DNA of 44,670 bases, from NCBI GenBank assembly GCA_009835735.1, contig VXWX01000102.1:1-44670 (forward strand). The letters run 5' to 3'. A program made the translations under genes and the position numbers. The notes beneath the pieces are model-generated. The model was not told where the DNA came from and searched no databases. It saw only the letters and a list, made by a program, of their open reading frames with translations. Within the stretch, counting starts at the first letter, position 1, and each line of letters opens with the position of its first letter. This document shows positions 16,707-24,513 of the stretch, in pieces. Source of the DNA: Acidimicrobiaceae bacterium (GTDB taxonomy: Bacteria; Actinomycetota; Acidimicrobiia; Acidimicrobiales; Aldehydirespiratoraceae).

Positions 16707-18683
16707 TCACCATTCGATCCTCAGCGCGCCTGTCTCGTGGACGGTGGCCCGCTCGCCTGCGGCCAGGTACGTGGTGGACTCGCCCTCGGCGATGATGGCC
16801 GGGCCGGCCACCTCGGCTCCCACCGGTAGCGCCGGGCGCCACCAGACCTGCGCCTCCGCGGCCCCGGTCGGGCCAATCACGGACCGCGCCCCCCGTCTCG
16901 GGTCGCCGGGCTCGGGCTCGAAGGCGGGCAGATCGGCCCAGCGCAGCGCGGCCGCGCCCACCGCCTCGGCCCGCACGGTCACCGCCTCCACCGGATCAGT
17001 GGGCCGGGCGAACCCGTTGCGCTCGGCGTGCAGCCGGTGGAACCTCTCGCATAAGACCTCCCACGACTCGTTTTCGGTGTATGGCACCGACGTTTCGTGG
17101 GCCTGGCCCAGGTAGCGCATGTCCACGATCGAGGCCGCGGTCGTGGCGGCGCGGCCGCTGTCGGCCTCGATCTGGCTCCGGGATGCAGCCAGCAGGCTCC
17201 GGGCGGTGGCCGTCAGCCGCTCGCGGTCCGCGACGGTGATGTTGACCGTCTGGGCCGCGTCGGCCCGGGGCGGGCTGAGCAGCAGGCCGAAGGCTGAGAA
17301 CACCCCGGCGTAGGGCGGCACGATCACGCCGTCCATCTCCAGGGCTCGGGCCAGGGCAGTGGCGTGCAGGCCCCCCGCACCGCCGAAGGCCATGAGGGCC
17401 GCGTTGCGGGGATCGGTGCCCTGCTCCACCGAAACGGCTCGCACCGCGTGGGTCATGTGCGATTCCACCACCGCCACCGTCCCCAGCGCCGCTTCGATGG
17501 GCTCCAGCGACAGCTCGGCCCCCAGCCGCTCGAAGGCTGCCCTCGCCAGATCGGATCGCAGCTCCATCGTGCCGGCCAGCTTGGCGCTCGGATCGAGACG
17601 GCCCAGCACCAGATTGGCGTCGGTAGCGGTGGGTTCGGCGCCGCCGCGGCCGTAGCTCGCCGGTCCGGGGTCGGCACCGGCCGAGCGGGGTCCCACCCGC
17701 AGCGCGCCGCCACGGTCGGCCCAGGCCACCGACCCGCCCCCCGCTCCGACGGTGTGCACCGCCACCGACGGCATCAGGCAGGCATGGCCGGCGATCTCCC
17801 GGTTGTAGGTCACCTCGGGACGGCCGGCACGCACCCGGCACACGTCAGTGGACGTGCCGCCCATGTCGAACGAGATCAGCGTGTGGCATCCCATCAGCTC
17901 CCCCAGGGCGGCCGCGGCGACCACCCCGCCAGCAGGACCCGACAGCAGGATCGACGCCGGGAACGCCGAGGCGTGATCGAGCGAGACGAGACCGCCCGAT
18001 GAGCGCATGACCGAGACCTCGTCGATGAACCCCGACTGCCCGGCCCGGGCGGCCAAACTTCCCATGTAGCGAGAGACCTCCGGCGACAGGAATGCGTTGA
18101 GCACCGCGGTTGAGAATCGCTCGTACTCCCTGAACTCGGCCACCACCTCGGCGGAGGCCGACACCGGCACGTCCACAACCTGCCGGAGCCGGTCGGCCAG
18201 CGCCTGCTCGACGGTGGGATCGGCGTAGGAGTACATCAGGCACACCGCCACCGCCTCCGCGCCCCGATTCCGCATGGCTGCAACCACCGAGGCCGCGACG
18301 GCGTCGAGTTCGTCGCCCAGCCCGGCTGCGGGCACGTCGACACCGAGCCGCATCCCGGCGTCCGCCAGCGGCACCGACCGGTCGGCAAACGGGTCGTACA
18401 GCGATGGGCGGTCCTGGCGGGCGATCTCGATCAGCGACTCGAACCCGCCGTCGGTCACCAGCAGCGTCCTGGCCCCTCTCCGCTCCAGCAGAGCGTTGGT
18501 GGCCACCGTGGTCCCGTGCAGCAGGTCGGCCCGGCCGCCCGGCCTCACCGCGGTGCGGGCACCGGCCATCACCCCGTCGCTCTGGTCGAGCGGCGTGGAC
18601 GGCACCTTCCCGACGGCCATGGCGGCGCCGTCCCACATGGCGACATCCGTGAACGTCCCGCCCACGTCGATGCCCAGCGTCAT
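16707..18683 (-). CDS. hyuA: Hydantoinase/oxoprolinase subunit A
   Basis: The product is 658 residues from ATG 18683 (MTLGIDVGGTFTDV); a GTG at 18728 would add 15 residues without family similarity. HGTTVATNALLERRGARTLLVT, SFDMGGTSTDVCRV, the central GAGGGSVAW and the C-terminal ATPase region are typical of full-length HyuA. This is a different subfamily from the short protein at 240-1814, so the organism carries two cyclic-amidase systems close together. hyuB follows on the same strand. Confidence 0.93.
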   Translation of the reverse strand: MTLGIDVGGTFTDVAMWDGAAMAVGKVPSTPLDQSDGVMAGARTAVRPGGRADLLHGTTVATNALLERRGARTLLVTDGGFESLIEIARQDRPSLYDPFADRSVPLADAGMRLGVDVPAAGLGDELDAVAASVVAAMRNRGAEAVAVCLMYSYADPTVEQALADRLRQVVDVPVSASAEVVAEFREYERFSTAVLNAFLSPEVSRYMGSLAARAGQSGFIDEVSVMRSSGGLVSLDHASAFPASILLSGPAGGVVAAAALGELMGCHTLISFDMGGTSTDVCRVRAGRPEVTYNREIAGHACLMPSVAVHTVGAGGGSVAWADRGGALRVGPRSAGADPGPASYGRGGAEPTATDANLVLGRLDPSAKLAGTMELRSDLARAAFERLGAELSLEPIEAALGTVAVVESHMTHAVRAVSVEQGTDPRNAALMAFGGAGGLHATALARALEMDGVIVPPYAGVFSAFGLLLSPPRADAAQTVNITVADRERLTATARSLLAASRSQIEADSGRAATTAASIVDMRYLGQAHETSVPYTENESWEVLCERFHRLHAERNGFARPTDPVEAVTVRAEAVGAAALRWADLPAFEPEPGDPRRGARSVIGPTGAAEAQVWWRPALPVGAEVAGPAIIAEGESTTYLAAGERATVHETGALRIEW

Positions 18684-18798
18684 CGATGTCTGCGTCGTGG
18701 TGTCAGGGCGGGCTGTGTCGATCCCCACAGAGTACGGCCGCCGCTAACGGCGCTCGCAAGGTGAGGACCGGAGGCCGACTTGCTCCTAGTCTGGCCGC

Positions 18799-19656
18799 TT
18801 GCCTGTATTTCTCGGCGGGATGGCCGCGGCCCTGCTCGGGGTCGGCGACTTCTTCGGGGGTGTCGGCGGCCGACGCATCGACCATCCGGGCGCGGTGGTG
18901 TCGATCGCCTGGGTGGCTTCGTGCGTGGGGGCGGCGGTGGCCGGCCTCTACGTGGTGGTGTTCCCTCCCGCTGGCTTCGGCCGGACGGACTTCTACTGGA
19001 CGATGGTGGCGCTGGTGTTCGCGGCCACGGTGAGGCCGTTGCTGTACCTGTCCATGGAGCGGGGACCGATGGCGGTGGTTGCTCCCACCTTCAGCCTGGT
19101 GTCGCTGGTGGTCCCCGCGGTCGTCGGCCCGCTCACCGGCGACGCGCTGGGCGGAGCCGAGCTGGTCGGCGTGGTCCTGGCCGTTCCCGCCGTCCTGCTT
19201 ATCTCGAGCGAGGGCCGGCTGCCCACAACCGAGATGCTCCGATCCGGCTCCGCGCTGGCGCTGGGCTGCCTCGTGGGCGTCCTGCTGGGCTGCCTGAGCC
19301 TCACGTTCGCGCAGATCACCCCCGACGCCGGAGCGATGCCCGCGTTCCTGACCCAGCTGGGCGCGGTGGCCGTCATCCCGCTGATCACCATGCCGTTCCG
19401 GCTGATGGCGCCGGTGTCGTCAAATGTGCGCCGGTTCGGCCTGCTGGTGGGCTTGATCGATATCGGTGCCGTCATCTCAATGGTCATCGCCTTTCAGCGG
19501 GGCAACGTTGCGGTGGTTGCCGCGATGCTGGGCTTCGCGCCGGTCACGACCATGGCGCTGGCCTGGCGGGTCTACCACGAGACCGTGCGCCGCTGGCAGT
19601 GGGTGGGCGCTGGGATGGGCGCAGTCGCCTTCATCCTCTTCTCAACCGCGGCCTGA
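18799..19656 (+). CDS. EamA/DMT-superfamily permease
   Basis: The product is about 285 residues with roughly ten hydrophobic helices in two repeats of five, as in drug/metabolite transporters. The C-terminal repeat shows the EamA pattern (AFQRGNVAVVAAMLGFAPVTTMALAW, ETVRRWQWVGAGMGAVAFILF). The start is TTG at 18799. It lacks the histidine-rich tail of the second EamA protein at 33732. Substrate unknown. It is divergent from hyuA and converges on the hydrogenase accessory operon. Confidence 0.85.
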   Translation: MPVFLGGMAAALLGVGDFFGGVGGRRIDHPGAVVSIAWVASCVGAAVAGLYVVVFPPAGFGRTDFYWTMVALVFAATVRPLLYLSMERGPMAVVAPTFSLVSLVVPAVVGPLTGDALGGAELVGVVLAVPAVLLISSEGRLPTTEMLRSGSALALGCLVGVLLGCLSLTFAQITPDAGAMPAFLTQLGAVAVIPLITMPFRLMAPVSSNVRRFGLLVGLIDIGAVISMVIAFQRGNVAVVAAMLGFAPVTTMALAWRVYHETVRRWQWVGAGMGAVAFILFSTAA

Positions 19657-19750
19657 CTCGCTGCAGTCCGTCAGATTTCTCGGGTTGGTATTGGGCGTAT
19701 GTCACCCATAACTCACCCGAGATCCGGCCGGAGCCGGAGGCGGTCCGCCG

Positions 19751-20446
19751 CTACTGGCCTGGCAGGAGCCTGACCGCGTTGACTGACGCCACCGCGATCC
19801 GCTCTCTCAGTCCTGTGGGTGAAGACAGCACCAGCTGACCGGCGTCGTCGACGTCGGCGGCCACACCTCGCATGGATCCGTGGGGCAGCATCCGCAACTC
19901 GACTGCTCGGCCCAGCGTGGAGCAGCGGTCGCGGTAGGCGTGGAGGACGGTCATCGGGTCGTCGAGCCCGGCCGCCAACTCCCGCAGATGCATCAGCAGC
20001 CCGTCGGTGATCCGGGTGCGTTCCTGGGGCGAGGCTATTGGCCCGACCCGCACCGTGAGAGCGGCCAGCTCGACCCGGCCCGGCCCCAGCGTGAAGGCGG
20101 AACTGATGGCCACCTCGAGATCATCGACTGGCTCGCAGGCGATCAGGTCGGGCCACAGGCAGGACCGGCGACCGTCGCGGCAGGCATCGAGCGCTCGGGC
20201 GGCAGCCAGGCTGGCTGCCGCCCAGCCCACATCAACTGCGGATGGATCGAGCGTCTCGGGTCGGGCCAGCACGCTCACCGCGACCGCGTCGGGCATGCGC
20301 CACTCGATGCCCCCGCGGCGCCGGGCCGCGATCTCGGTGTCGGCCACCACGGCCGCCCCCGCGGGCGCGGCCTCCTGCCGGGCCCACTGATGCAGGAGCG
20401 CTTCGACGGACAGCGCGACGGCAACTGTCCTCGTCGGAGGGGTCAC
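19751..20446 (-). CDS. Degenerate biotin/lipoate ligase-fold protein, hydrogenase-linked
   Basis: The product is 231 residues from GTG 20446, which overlaps the previous stop as GTGA. The order of motifs follows the BirA catalytic and C-terminal domains. Residues 33-49 (VVADTEIAARRRGGIEW) sit where ligases have the GRGRRGR nucleotide loop. LWPD at 97-100 stands for the WPND block, YRDRCSTLGRAVEL at 171-184 for the CxTLG block, and GVAADVDDAGQLVL at 194-207 for the G-A-IDxDG-L strand pair. The catalytic loop and the ND of WPND are altered, so biotinylation is doubtful. It is the last gene of the leftward hydrogenase operon. Role unknown; ligand binding or a maturation scaffold is possible. Confidence 0.68.
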   Translation of the reverse strand: MTPPTRTVAVALSVEALLHQWARQEAAPAGAAVVADTEIAARRRGGIEWRMPDAVAVSVLARPETLDPSAVDVGWAAASLAAARALDACRDGRRSCLWPDLIACEPVDDLEVAISSAFTLGPGRVELAALTVRVGPIASPQERTRITDGLLMHLRELAAGLDDPMTVLHAYRDRCSTLGRAVELRMLPHGSMRGVAADVDDAGQLVLSSPTGLRERIAVASVNAVRLLPGQ

Positions 20447-20880
20447 GGCCCGGCCAGTCTGGGCTCCAGACGGTCGACCACCCAGCCTCGATTGCGGTCG
20501 CAACTCAAGACGAGCCGCCCCGCCGGCCAGGCATCGGTGCCGGGAAGCTGCGACGGCGTGAGCAACTGGACCGCTACCGAGCCGTCACTTGCGCTGTTGC
20601 ACTCGCCGAGAGTGAGCTCGGTGAGTTCGACGCTGCGAAGGTCGCGGCGCAGACCGACCACCAGCTGCTGCAGGAAGCGCTCCCGTTCGACCGGGTCGGC
20701 GAGGTCGTCGCGTATCCGTCCGGCGACTACTCGATCGAGCCCGTTGCGCATGGCCACCGACAGGGCTGCGGCCCGGCCGCGGTCGCTGAGCAGTTCCCAC
20801 AAGGTGGTGTGCTCGGCCCAGACGATCGCATGAACGAACGCCGCGGCGCGCTCTGCGGCCGCGTCCGGGCGCCCCGTCAC
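20443..20880 (-). CDS. Hydrogenase-operon protein of unknown function (145 aa)
   Basis: I do not recognise a family. GTG 20880 was chosen because it gives the same 4-bp GTGA overlap with the upstream stop that is seen at the next junction; ATG 20892 would add four residues. The sequence has an Ala/Arg-rich helical N-terminal half (AAAFVHAIVWAEHTTLWELLSDRGRAAAL, ERERFLQQLVVGLRRDLRSVEL). A beta-rich C-terminal half (DGSVAVQLL, AGRLVLSCDRNRGWVVDRLEP) resembles small NTF2-like or lumazine-type folds in outline only. It is coupled to the TPR gene upstream and the ligase-fold gene downstream. Confidence 0.65.
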   Translation of the reverse strand: MTGRPDAAAERAAAFVHAIVWAEHTTLWELLSDRGRAAALSVAMRNGLDRVVAGRIRDDLADPVERERFLQQLVVGLRRDLRSVELTELTLGECNSASDGSVAVQLLTPSQLPGTDAWPAGRLVLSCDRNRGWVVDRLEPRLAGP

Positions 20881-22202
20881 GGTCGCACCCATCCGTTCGC
20901 CTCCAGCAGGTCGCGGACCCTCACCCGCTGAGGCCCGAAGAGGCGTTCGCTGATGACACTGTCGAGCGTCTCATCCAGCGCGTCGGTCGAGTCGTGCTCC
21001 CGGTGGACACGGCACAGCACGTCGCAAGCCGTCTCCAGCAGCTGATCGGGCAGCTCCATCAGCACGCCGATCATGTCCCGTAGAACGTCGCGGTAGCCGT
21101 TCCGCGGCAGGGCCGCCACCGAGCCGATCAGGGCTTCCAGGTCTGCCCGCGCGCCGGTCGCGGGCAGGGAGGCGGCTCGAAGGAGACGATCGCGCAGGAG
21201 TTGCTCCCGTTCTTCGTCGGTCGTGTCAGCCAACAGGCGGGCCACATGGCCCAGTCGACCGGCGGACGGGTCGTCCTCGCCCAGCGCATCCTCGAGGCGG
21301 GCCAGGGTGGCGTGGGCGGTGCGCCAATGAACGGCATGCAGGCGCGGGTCGAACACGGAGAGCGAGGCGTGCGCGCTGTTGAGGGCCCGGGCCAGATCGC
21401 CCGGCTCGCCTCTCATTTCGTATGCCAGCGCAAGGCTGTGGCGGGCCACCGCGTGATGGAACGGGAAACTGGTGTGGCTGAGCACGCTGAGGGACTGTTC
21501 GAAGGCGTCGAAGGCGTCGTCCGCGCTCCAGCCGGACACACCCCGCCGGCACAACTCCAGTACTGCGGCGCCCAATCCGTGGGCGGCCATGCCCGCCTGA
21601 AGTGACGAGGCCGGGAGGGCCGCCATCGCGCTCCGGTAGTCGTCGAGTGCCGCTCGCACGTCCTCGTCGCGGCCCAGCGACTGGCGGGCCTGGGCCCGGT
21701 TGATCAGCGCGGCACCCAGAACCCGGCCGGGTTCGTCATCAGACCCTCGGCCACCGTTGGCCGTCTCGCTGCCCGTCTCAAGTCCATCGGTCATCAGGCT
21801 GACGGCTCGATCCAGCGCCTCGATCGCCGGTTCGGGATGGCCGGCCTCGCAGTGGGCCAGTCCGAGGTTGATCAGCGCGGCGGCGTGCTCGGCGGCCGGT
21901 GCCCGGGGGGCGGACAGCTCCGCTGCCCGCCTAAAGAGCTCGAGGGCTCGGTCGGCGCGTCCCGCAGCGCGGTGGCAGTTGGCCGCGGCGGTGAGGATGC
22001 GGCTGTGCTCGACCGGTGCCCGGTCCGCGTCCAGTATCCGGGCCGCCTTGTCGAGCAGGTCGAGAGCCTGCTCGATGTCCTGGGGCCGCGCCGCGGCCTC
22101 GGACTTGGCCACCGCCAGCCGGTAGGCGGCCAGCGCCCAGTCGTCGGGCGCCTCGGCCAGCCGCACCGAGGCAAGTCCGGCCTCGAGGTCCTCGATGGTC
22201 AC
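20877..22202 (-). CDS. TPR-repeat protein of the hydrogenase operon
   Basis: The product is 441 residues from GTG 22202, overlapping the protease stop as GTGA; the longer frame adds an Arg-rich stretch. It is almost entirely helical, with recurring TPR-like pairs such as DIEQALDLLDKAARIL, SRILTAAANCHRAAGRADRALELF and AALINLGLAHCEAGHPEPAIEALDRAV. The C-terminal quarter (LIGSVAALPRNGYRDVLRDMIGVLMELPDQLLETACDVLCRV) is non-TPR. TPR proteins act as protein-binding scaffolds. Its position between maturation factors suggests it holds a hydrogenase assembly or membrane complex together (inference). Confidence 0.8.
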   Translation of the reverse strand: MTIEDLEAGLASVRLAEAPDDWALAAYRLAVAKSEAAARPQDIEQALDLLDKAARILDADRAPVEHSRILTAAANCHRAAGRADRALELFRRAAELSAPRAPAAEHAAALINLGLAHCEAGHPEPAIEALDRAVSLMTDGLETGSETANGGRGSDDEPGRVLGAALINRAQARQSLGRDEDVRAALDDYRSAMAALPASSLQAGMAAHGLGAAVLELCRRGVSGWSADDAFDAFEQSLSVLSHTSFPFHHAVARHSLALAYEMRGEPGDLARALNSAHASLSVFDPRLHAVHWRTAHATLARLEDALGEDDPSAGRLGHVARLLADTTDEEREQLLRDRLLRAASLPATGARADLEALIGSVAALPRNGYRDVLRDMIGVLMELPDQLLETACDVLCRVHREHDSTDALDETLDSVISERLFGPQRVRVRDLLEANGWVRP

Positions 22203-22708
22203 GGCCCGGCGCCGCCGGTGGAGGCCAGCTCCCGCACGCATCGCTCGACCTCGGTGACTGCGTCATCGACCGCTCGAGTCACTGTGGAGCTGAGCCCGAT
22301 CCCCAGCGTGTCGACCTCCGCGGGCTGGCAGCCGACGATGATGGTGCGTTCGGGGAGCACGCCGGCCGCCTTGGCCACCATGAGGGCGCGCTCCGGGGTG
22401 GCCAGGTGCATGTCGGCCAGAAGGTCATGTCGCTCATCGACGGGCAGCTCGCCGACGTCGATCACCTCAGCGTCGATCACCATTACCGTCCCGGGCGGGC
22501 GGTCCCGGTCGACGGCGTCGACCACCACGAGGGCGTCGTAGCCCGCCATGAGTTCATGGACGAGGTGGATCCCGCCGATGCCGGTCTCGGCGACGTCGAC
22601 CCCGGACGGGAGGCTCCGCTTGCCGAGCCGTTTCACCACTTCTACCCCGAACCCGTCGTCGCCGTGGAGCACGTTGCCCACCCCGACCACGAGCACCCTC
22701 GTCGGCAT
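22199..22708 (-). CDS. Hydrogenase maturation endopeptidase (M52, HyaD/HycI-like)
   Basis: The product is 169 residues from ATG 22708, which overlaps the upstream stop as TAATG; a longer reading exists but is less likely. The motif GVGNVLHGDDGFG at 9-21 is the family nickel-sensing signature, with Asp18 in the usual Asp/Glu position. VVVDAVD (61-67) and MHLA (100-103) supply the other expected acidic and His ligands. These proteases remove the C-terminal peptide of the large subunit after the DPCxxCxxH motif, once nickel is inserted. The substrate is presumably the large subunit encoded at 24513-26417, which has a 20-residue extension. Confidence 0.93.
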   Translation of the reverse strand: MPTRVLVVGVGNVLHGDDGFGVEVVKRLGKRSLPSGVDVAETGIGGIHLVHELMAGYDALVVVDAVDRDRPPGTVMVIDAEVIDVGELPVDERHDLLADMHLATPERALMVAKAAGVLPERTIIVGCQPAEVDTLGIGLSSTVTRAVDDAVTEVERCVRELASTGGAGP

Positions 22709-23211
22709 TATTGTTTCGGGCATTCGCTGGCCCGCAGGGCGTAGCCGTGGATCACCCACCATGCGATGTAGTCCTCGAGTTCGGACCAGGACGCATCATC
22801 CAGTTGCTCCCGCAGATGTTCGTTCCGCTTGTCCAACTCCGTGCCGATGATCCGGTCGAGTGCGGCGACGGTCACATCCGCGGGCAGCAGCGAGACACTG
22901 CCGGGGTCGCCCAGGCGCAGCGACTCGGTAAGCGCGGTCACATGGTCGAGGTCGATCTCGTTGCCGGTGGAGGCCGCGGCGGCGAACGCGCCGTCGTTCA
23001 CCCTTTGCTCCTCCGAGCGGCGCAGGCAATAGCCCACCAGGAGAGCGGTCGCGGCCCAGTCGGCCAGCTCGGTCACGGGCTGGCGGCGTCGCTCCCTCTC
23101 CAGGCACTCCTGGCGGTAGTGGTGCGACGCCTCGGTCATCGGATGCGTCTGGGCCAGGGCCCGGGCGGTGAAGCAGAGATCGCTCACGTCGATCCCCGCC
23201 GCCGCGGTCAT
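22708..23211 (-). CDS. Hydrogenase-operon protein of unknown function (167 aa)
   Basis: No family is recognised. The protein is mainly helical and soluble-looking, with DLCFTARALAQTHPMTEASHHYRQECLERER near the N-terminus and a Trp-rich C-terminus (ASWSELEDYIAWWVIHGYALRASECPKQ). It contains scattered Cys and His residues but no tight metal-binding cluster. Both ends overlap neighbours (ATGA with the NifU-domain gene, TAATG with the protease gene), which indicates coupled translation and a shared process. A maturation or assembly factor specific for this hydrogenase type is a reasonable guess. Confidence 0.65.
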   Translation of the reverse strand: MTAAAGIDVSDLCFTARALAQTHPMTEASHHYRQECLERERRRQPVTELADWAATALLVGYCLRRSEEQRVNDGAFAAAASTGNEIDLDHVTALTESLRLGDPGSVSLLPADVTVAALDRIIGTELDKRNEHLREQLDDASWSELEDYIAWWVIHGYALRASECPKQ

Positions 23212-23780
23212 GACGGGCGAGGCCCGATCGTCAAACCGGTGGAGAGGTCGCCAGGGCTCGGCGGCGGATGGGGAGCCTCGGTGTGCTCCTCCATCTCGAC
23301 CCGCCTGAAGTCGATCCAGTGCTCCCGCAGCGACACCTCGATGCGGCGGGTGACCGTGTCGTCGGCCGCGGTGCAGCCGTTGCAGGTGCCGTGCATCCGA
23401 AGCTGCACGACGCCGTCGCTGACGGAGAGCACCTCCACTTCGCCGCCATGGGAGTGGATGTAGGGACGGACCTCGTCCAGGGCCAGCTGGATGACCCGCT
23501 CGGCGGCGGCCGAGTCGGTGTCGGTGCCGAGGCCGTAGGTGGCGAGCAGCTCGCCCACGACAGGGTCCAGCGCCGCCTGCTCAAGGAACAGTTCGCCGCG
23601 CCACTGACGCACCATCTCGACTAGCCGGCCCAGCCCCTCCCGGTGGTAGGCGTCGAGCCAGTCCAGCAACTCCTCGGCGTCGGCGGCGACGCGCCCGTCG
23701 TCGCACTCCAGCAGGCTGGTGGCCAGCTCGGCCGCCCGCTCGAGGATCTCGCTGTAGGCCAGTTCGTCGGGCCCGGTCAC
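23208..23780 (-). CDS. NifU C-terminal domain protein
   Basis: The product is 190 residues from GTG 23780. Residues 1-85 form a helical N-terminal domain of unknown type. Residues about 93-155 match the NifU/Nfu scaffold domain: LALDEVRPYIHSHGGEVEVL, then LRMHGTCNGCTAAD, with the Fe-S-binding CxxC at Cys133 and Cys136. Nfu domains assemble or carry 4Fe-4S clusters. The hydrogenase small subunit has ligands for three clusters, so cluster delivery to it is the likely role. NifU-domain proteins are known companions of the high-affinity actinobacterial hydrogenases. Confidence 0.88.
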   Translation of the reverse strand: MTGPDELAYSEILERAAELATSLLECDDGRVAADAEELLDWLDAYHREGLGRLVEMVRQWRGELFLEQAALDPVVGELLATYGLGTDTDSAAAERVIQLALDEVRPYIHSHGGEVEVLSVSDGVVQLRMHGTCNGCTAADDTVTRRIEVSLREHWIDFRRVEMEEHTEAPHPPPSPGDLSTGLTIGPRPS

Positions 23781-23850
23781 GATCCAGTTCCTAGCGCGGT
23801 CGCCGGCTCAACCCCGAGCCAGAGCCGGCTCCACCCTGAGCGCAGCCCAC

Positions 23851-24513
23851 TCAACGCGACACCTCGTGACGGACCATGTCGAGCACCTCATCCACCGCGT
23901 CCTCGACCGGTTGCGAGAACCCCCAGCCGAACTCGCTGTCGGCCGGCTCGACCTCAATGACCACTGTGTCGTCGGGCAGCGCGTTCCAGTGCCGGCAGAC
24001 GGCCAGCGTGTGGTCCAGGTCGACGATTCCCCCGACCGCCTCGCCGAGGCGCTCGTGCACCTCGTCGGGGTCGGGATCGGGCATCTCGGACAGCCGGTAG
24101 CGCCGGATCGTTCCGGGCGGTCCGGTGCCCCGAGGCATGCAGCCGAGCAGCACCACCCGCCCGGGCTGCAACTCCTGGAGACGGTGCATGACGCGGTGCG
24201 CGGCGTACGACAGGTCCTCCAGCACCACATCGTCGGGCCACTGAAGCGACGCGGCCCGGGCCAGCCAGTTCGTGCCGAAGTCCAGGTCGCGCAGCCATGG
24301 CAGGCCGATGCCTCCCACCAGCGTGCAGCCCGGCCCCGCCTCTCCTCGTCCGGGCTTCACCTGCGCGCCCGGTCCGAGCAGCGTGTCGAGCACCTCGTCG
24401 CGCCCGGTCCAGGATCCCGGGGCCGCCTCTAAGCCCGCGCCCGGGGCGGCGTGTAGGGGCGGTGTCGCCGGGGCTTGAGGAATTTGGGGAGTGCCGTCCT
24501 GCGCGGCCCGCAT
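23851..24513 (-). CDS. Divergent maturation-protease-like protein
   Basis: The product is 220 residues from ATG 24513, overlapping the large-subunit stop as TGATG. Residues 1-60 are a Pro/Ala-rich extension. Residues 64-215 follow the M52 fold in outline: LVGGIGLPWLRDLDFG (65-80) replaces the usual GxGNxLxxDDGxG, VVLEDLS (96-102) replaces the second acidic strand, and LDHTLAV (166-172) carries a His. The final strand and helix (DDTVVIEVEP, PVEDAVDEVLDMV) also match. The asparagine and paired aspartates of the signature are lost or moved, so proteolysis is doubtful. It could be a second protease, a chaperone that masks the C-terminal peptide, or a regulator. Confidence 0.65.
   Translation of the reverse strand: MRAAQDGTPQIPQAPATPPLHAAPGAGLEAAPGSWTGRDEVLDTLLGPGAQVKPGRGEAGPGCTLVGGIGLPWLRDLDFGTNWLARAASLQWPDDVVLEDLSYAAHRVMHRLQELQPGRVVLLGCMPRGTGPPGTIRRYRLSEMPDPDPDEVHERLGEAVGGIVDLDHTLAVCRHWNALPDDTVVIEVEPADSEFGWGFSQPVEDAVDEVLDMVRHEVSR

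Noticed and set aside
22711..23463. Plus-strand 250-codon frame opposite the unknown and NifU-domain genes
   Set aside because: The minus strand has coupled genes with a clear NifU CxxC motif; the plus frame shows no family pattern.
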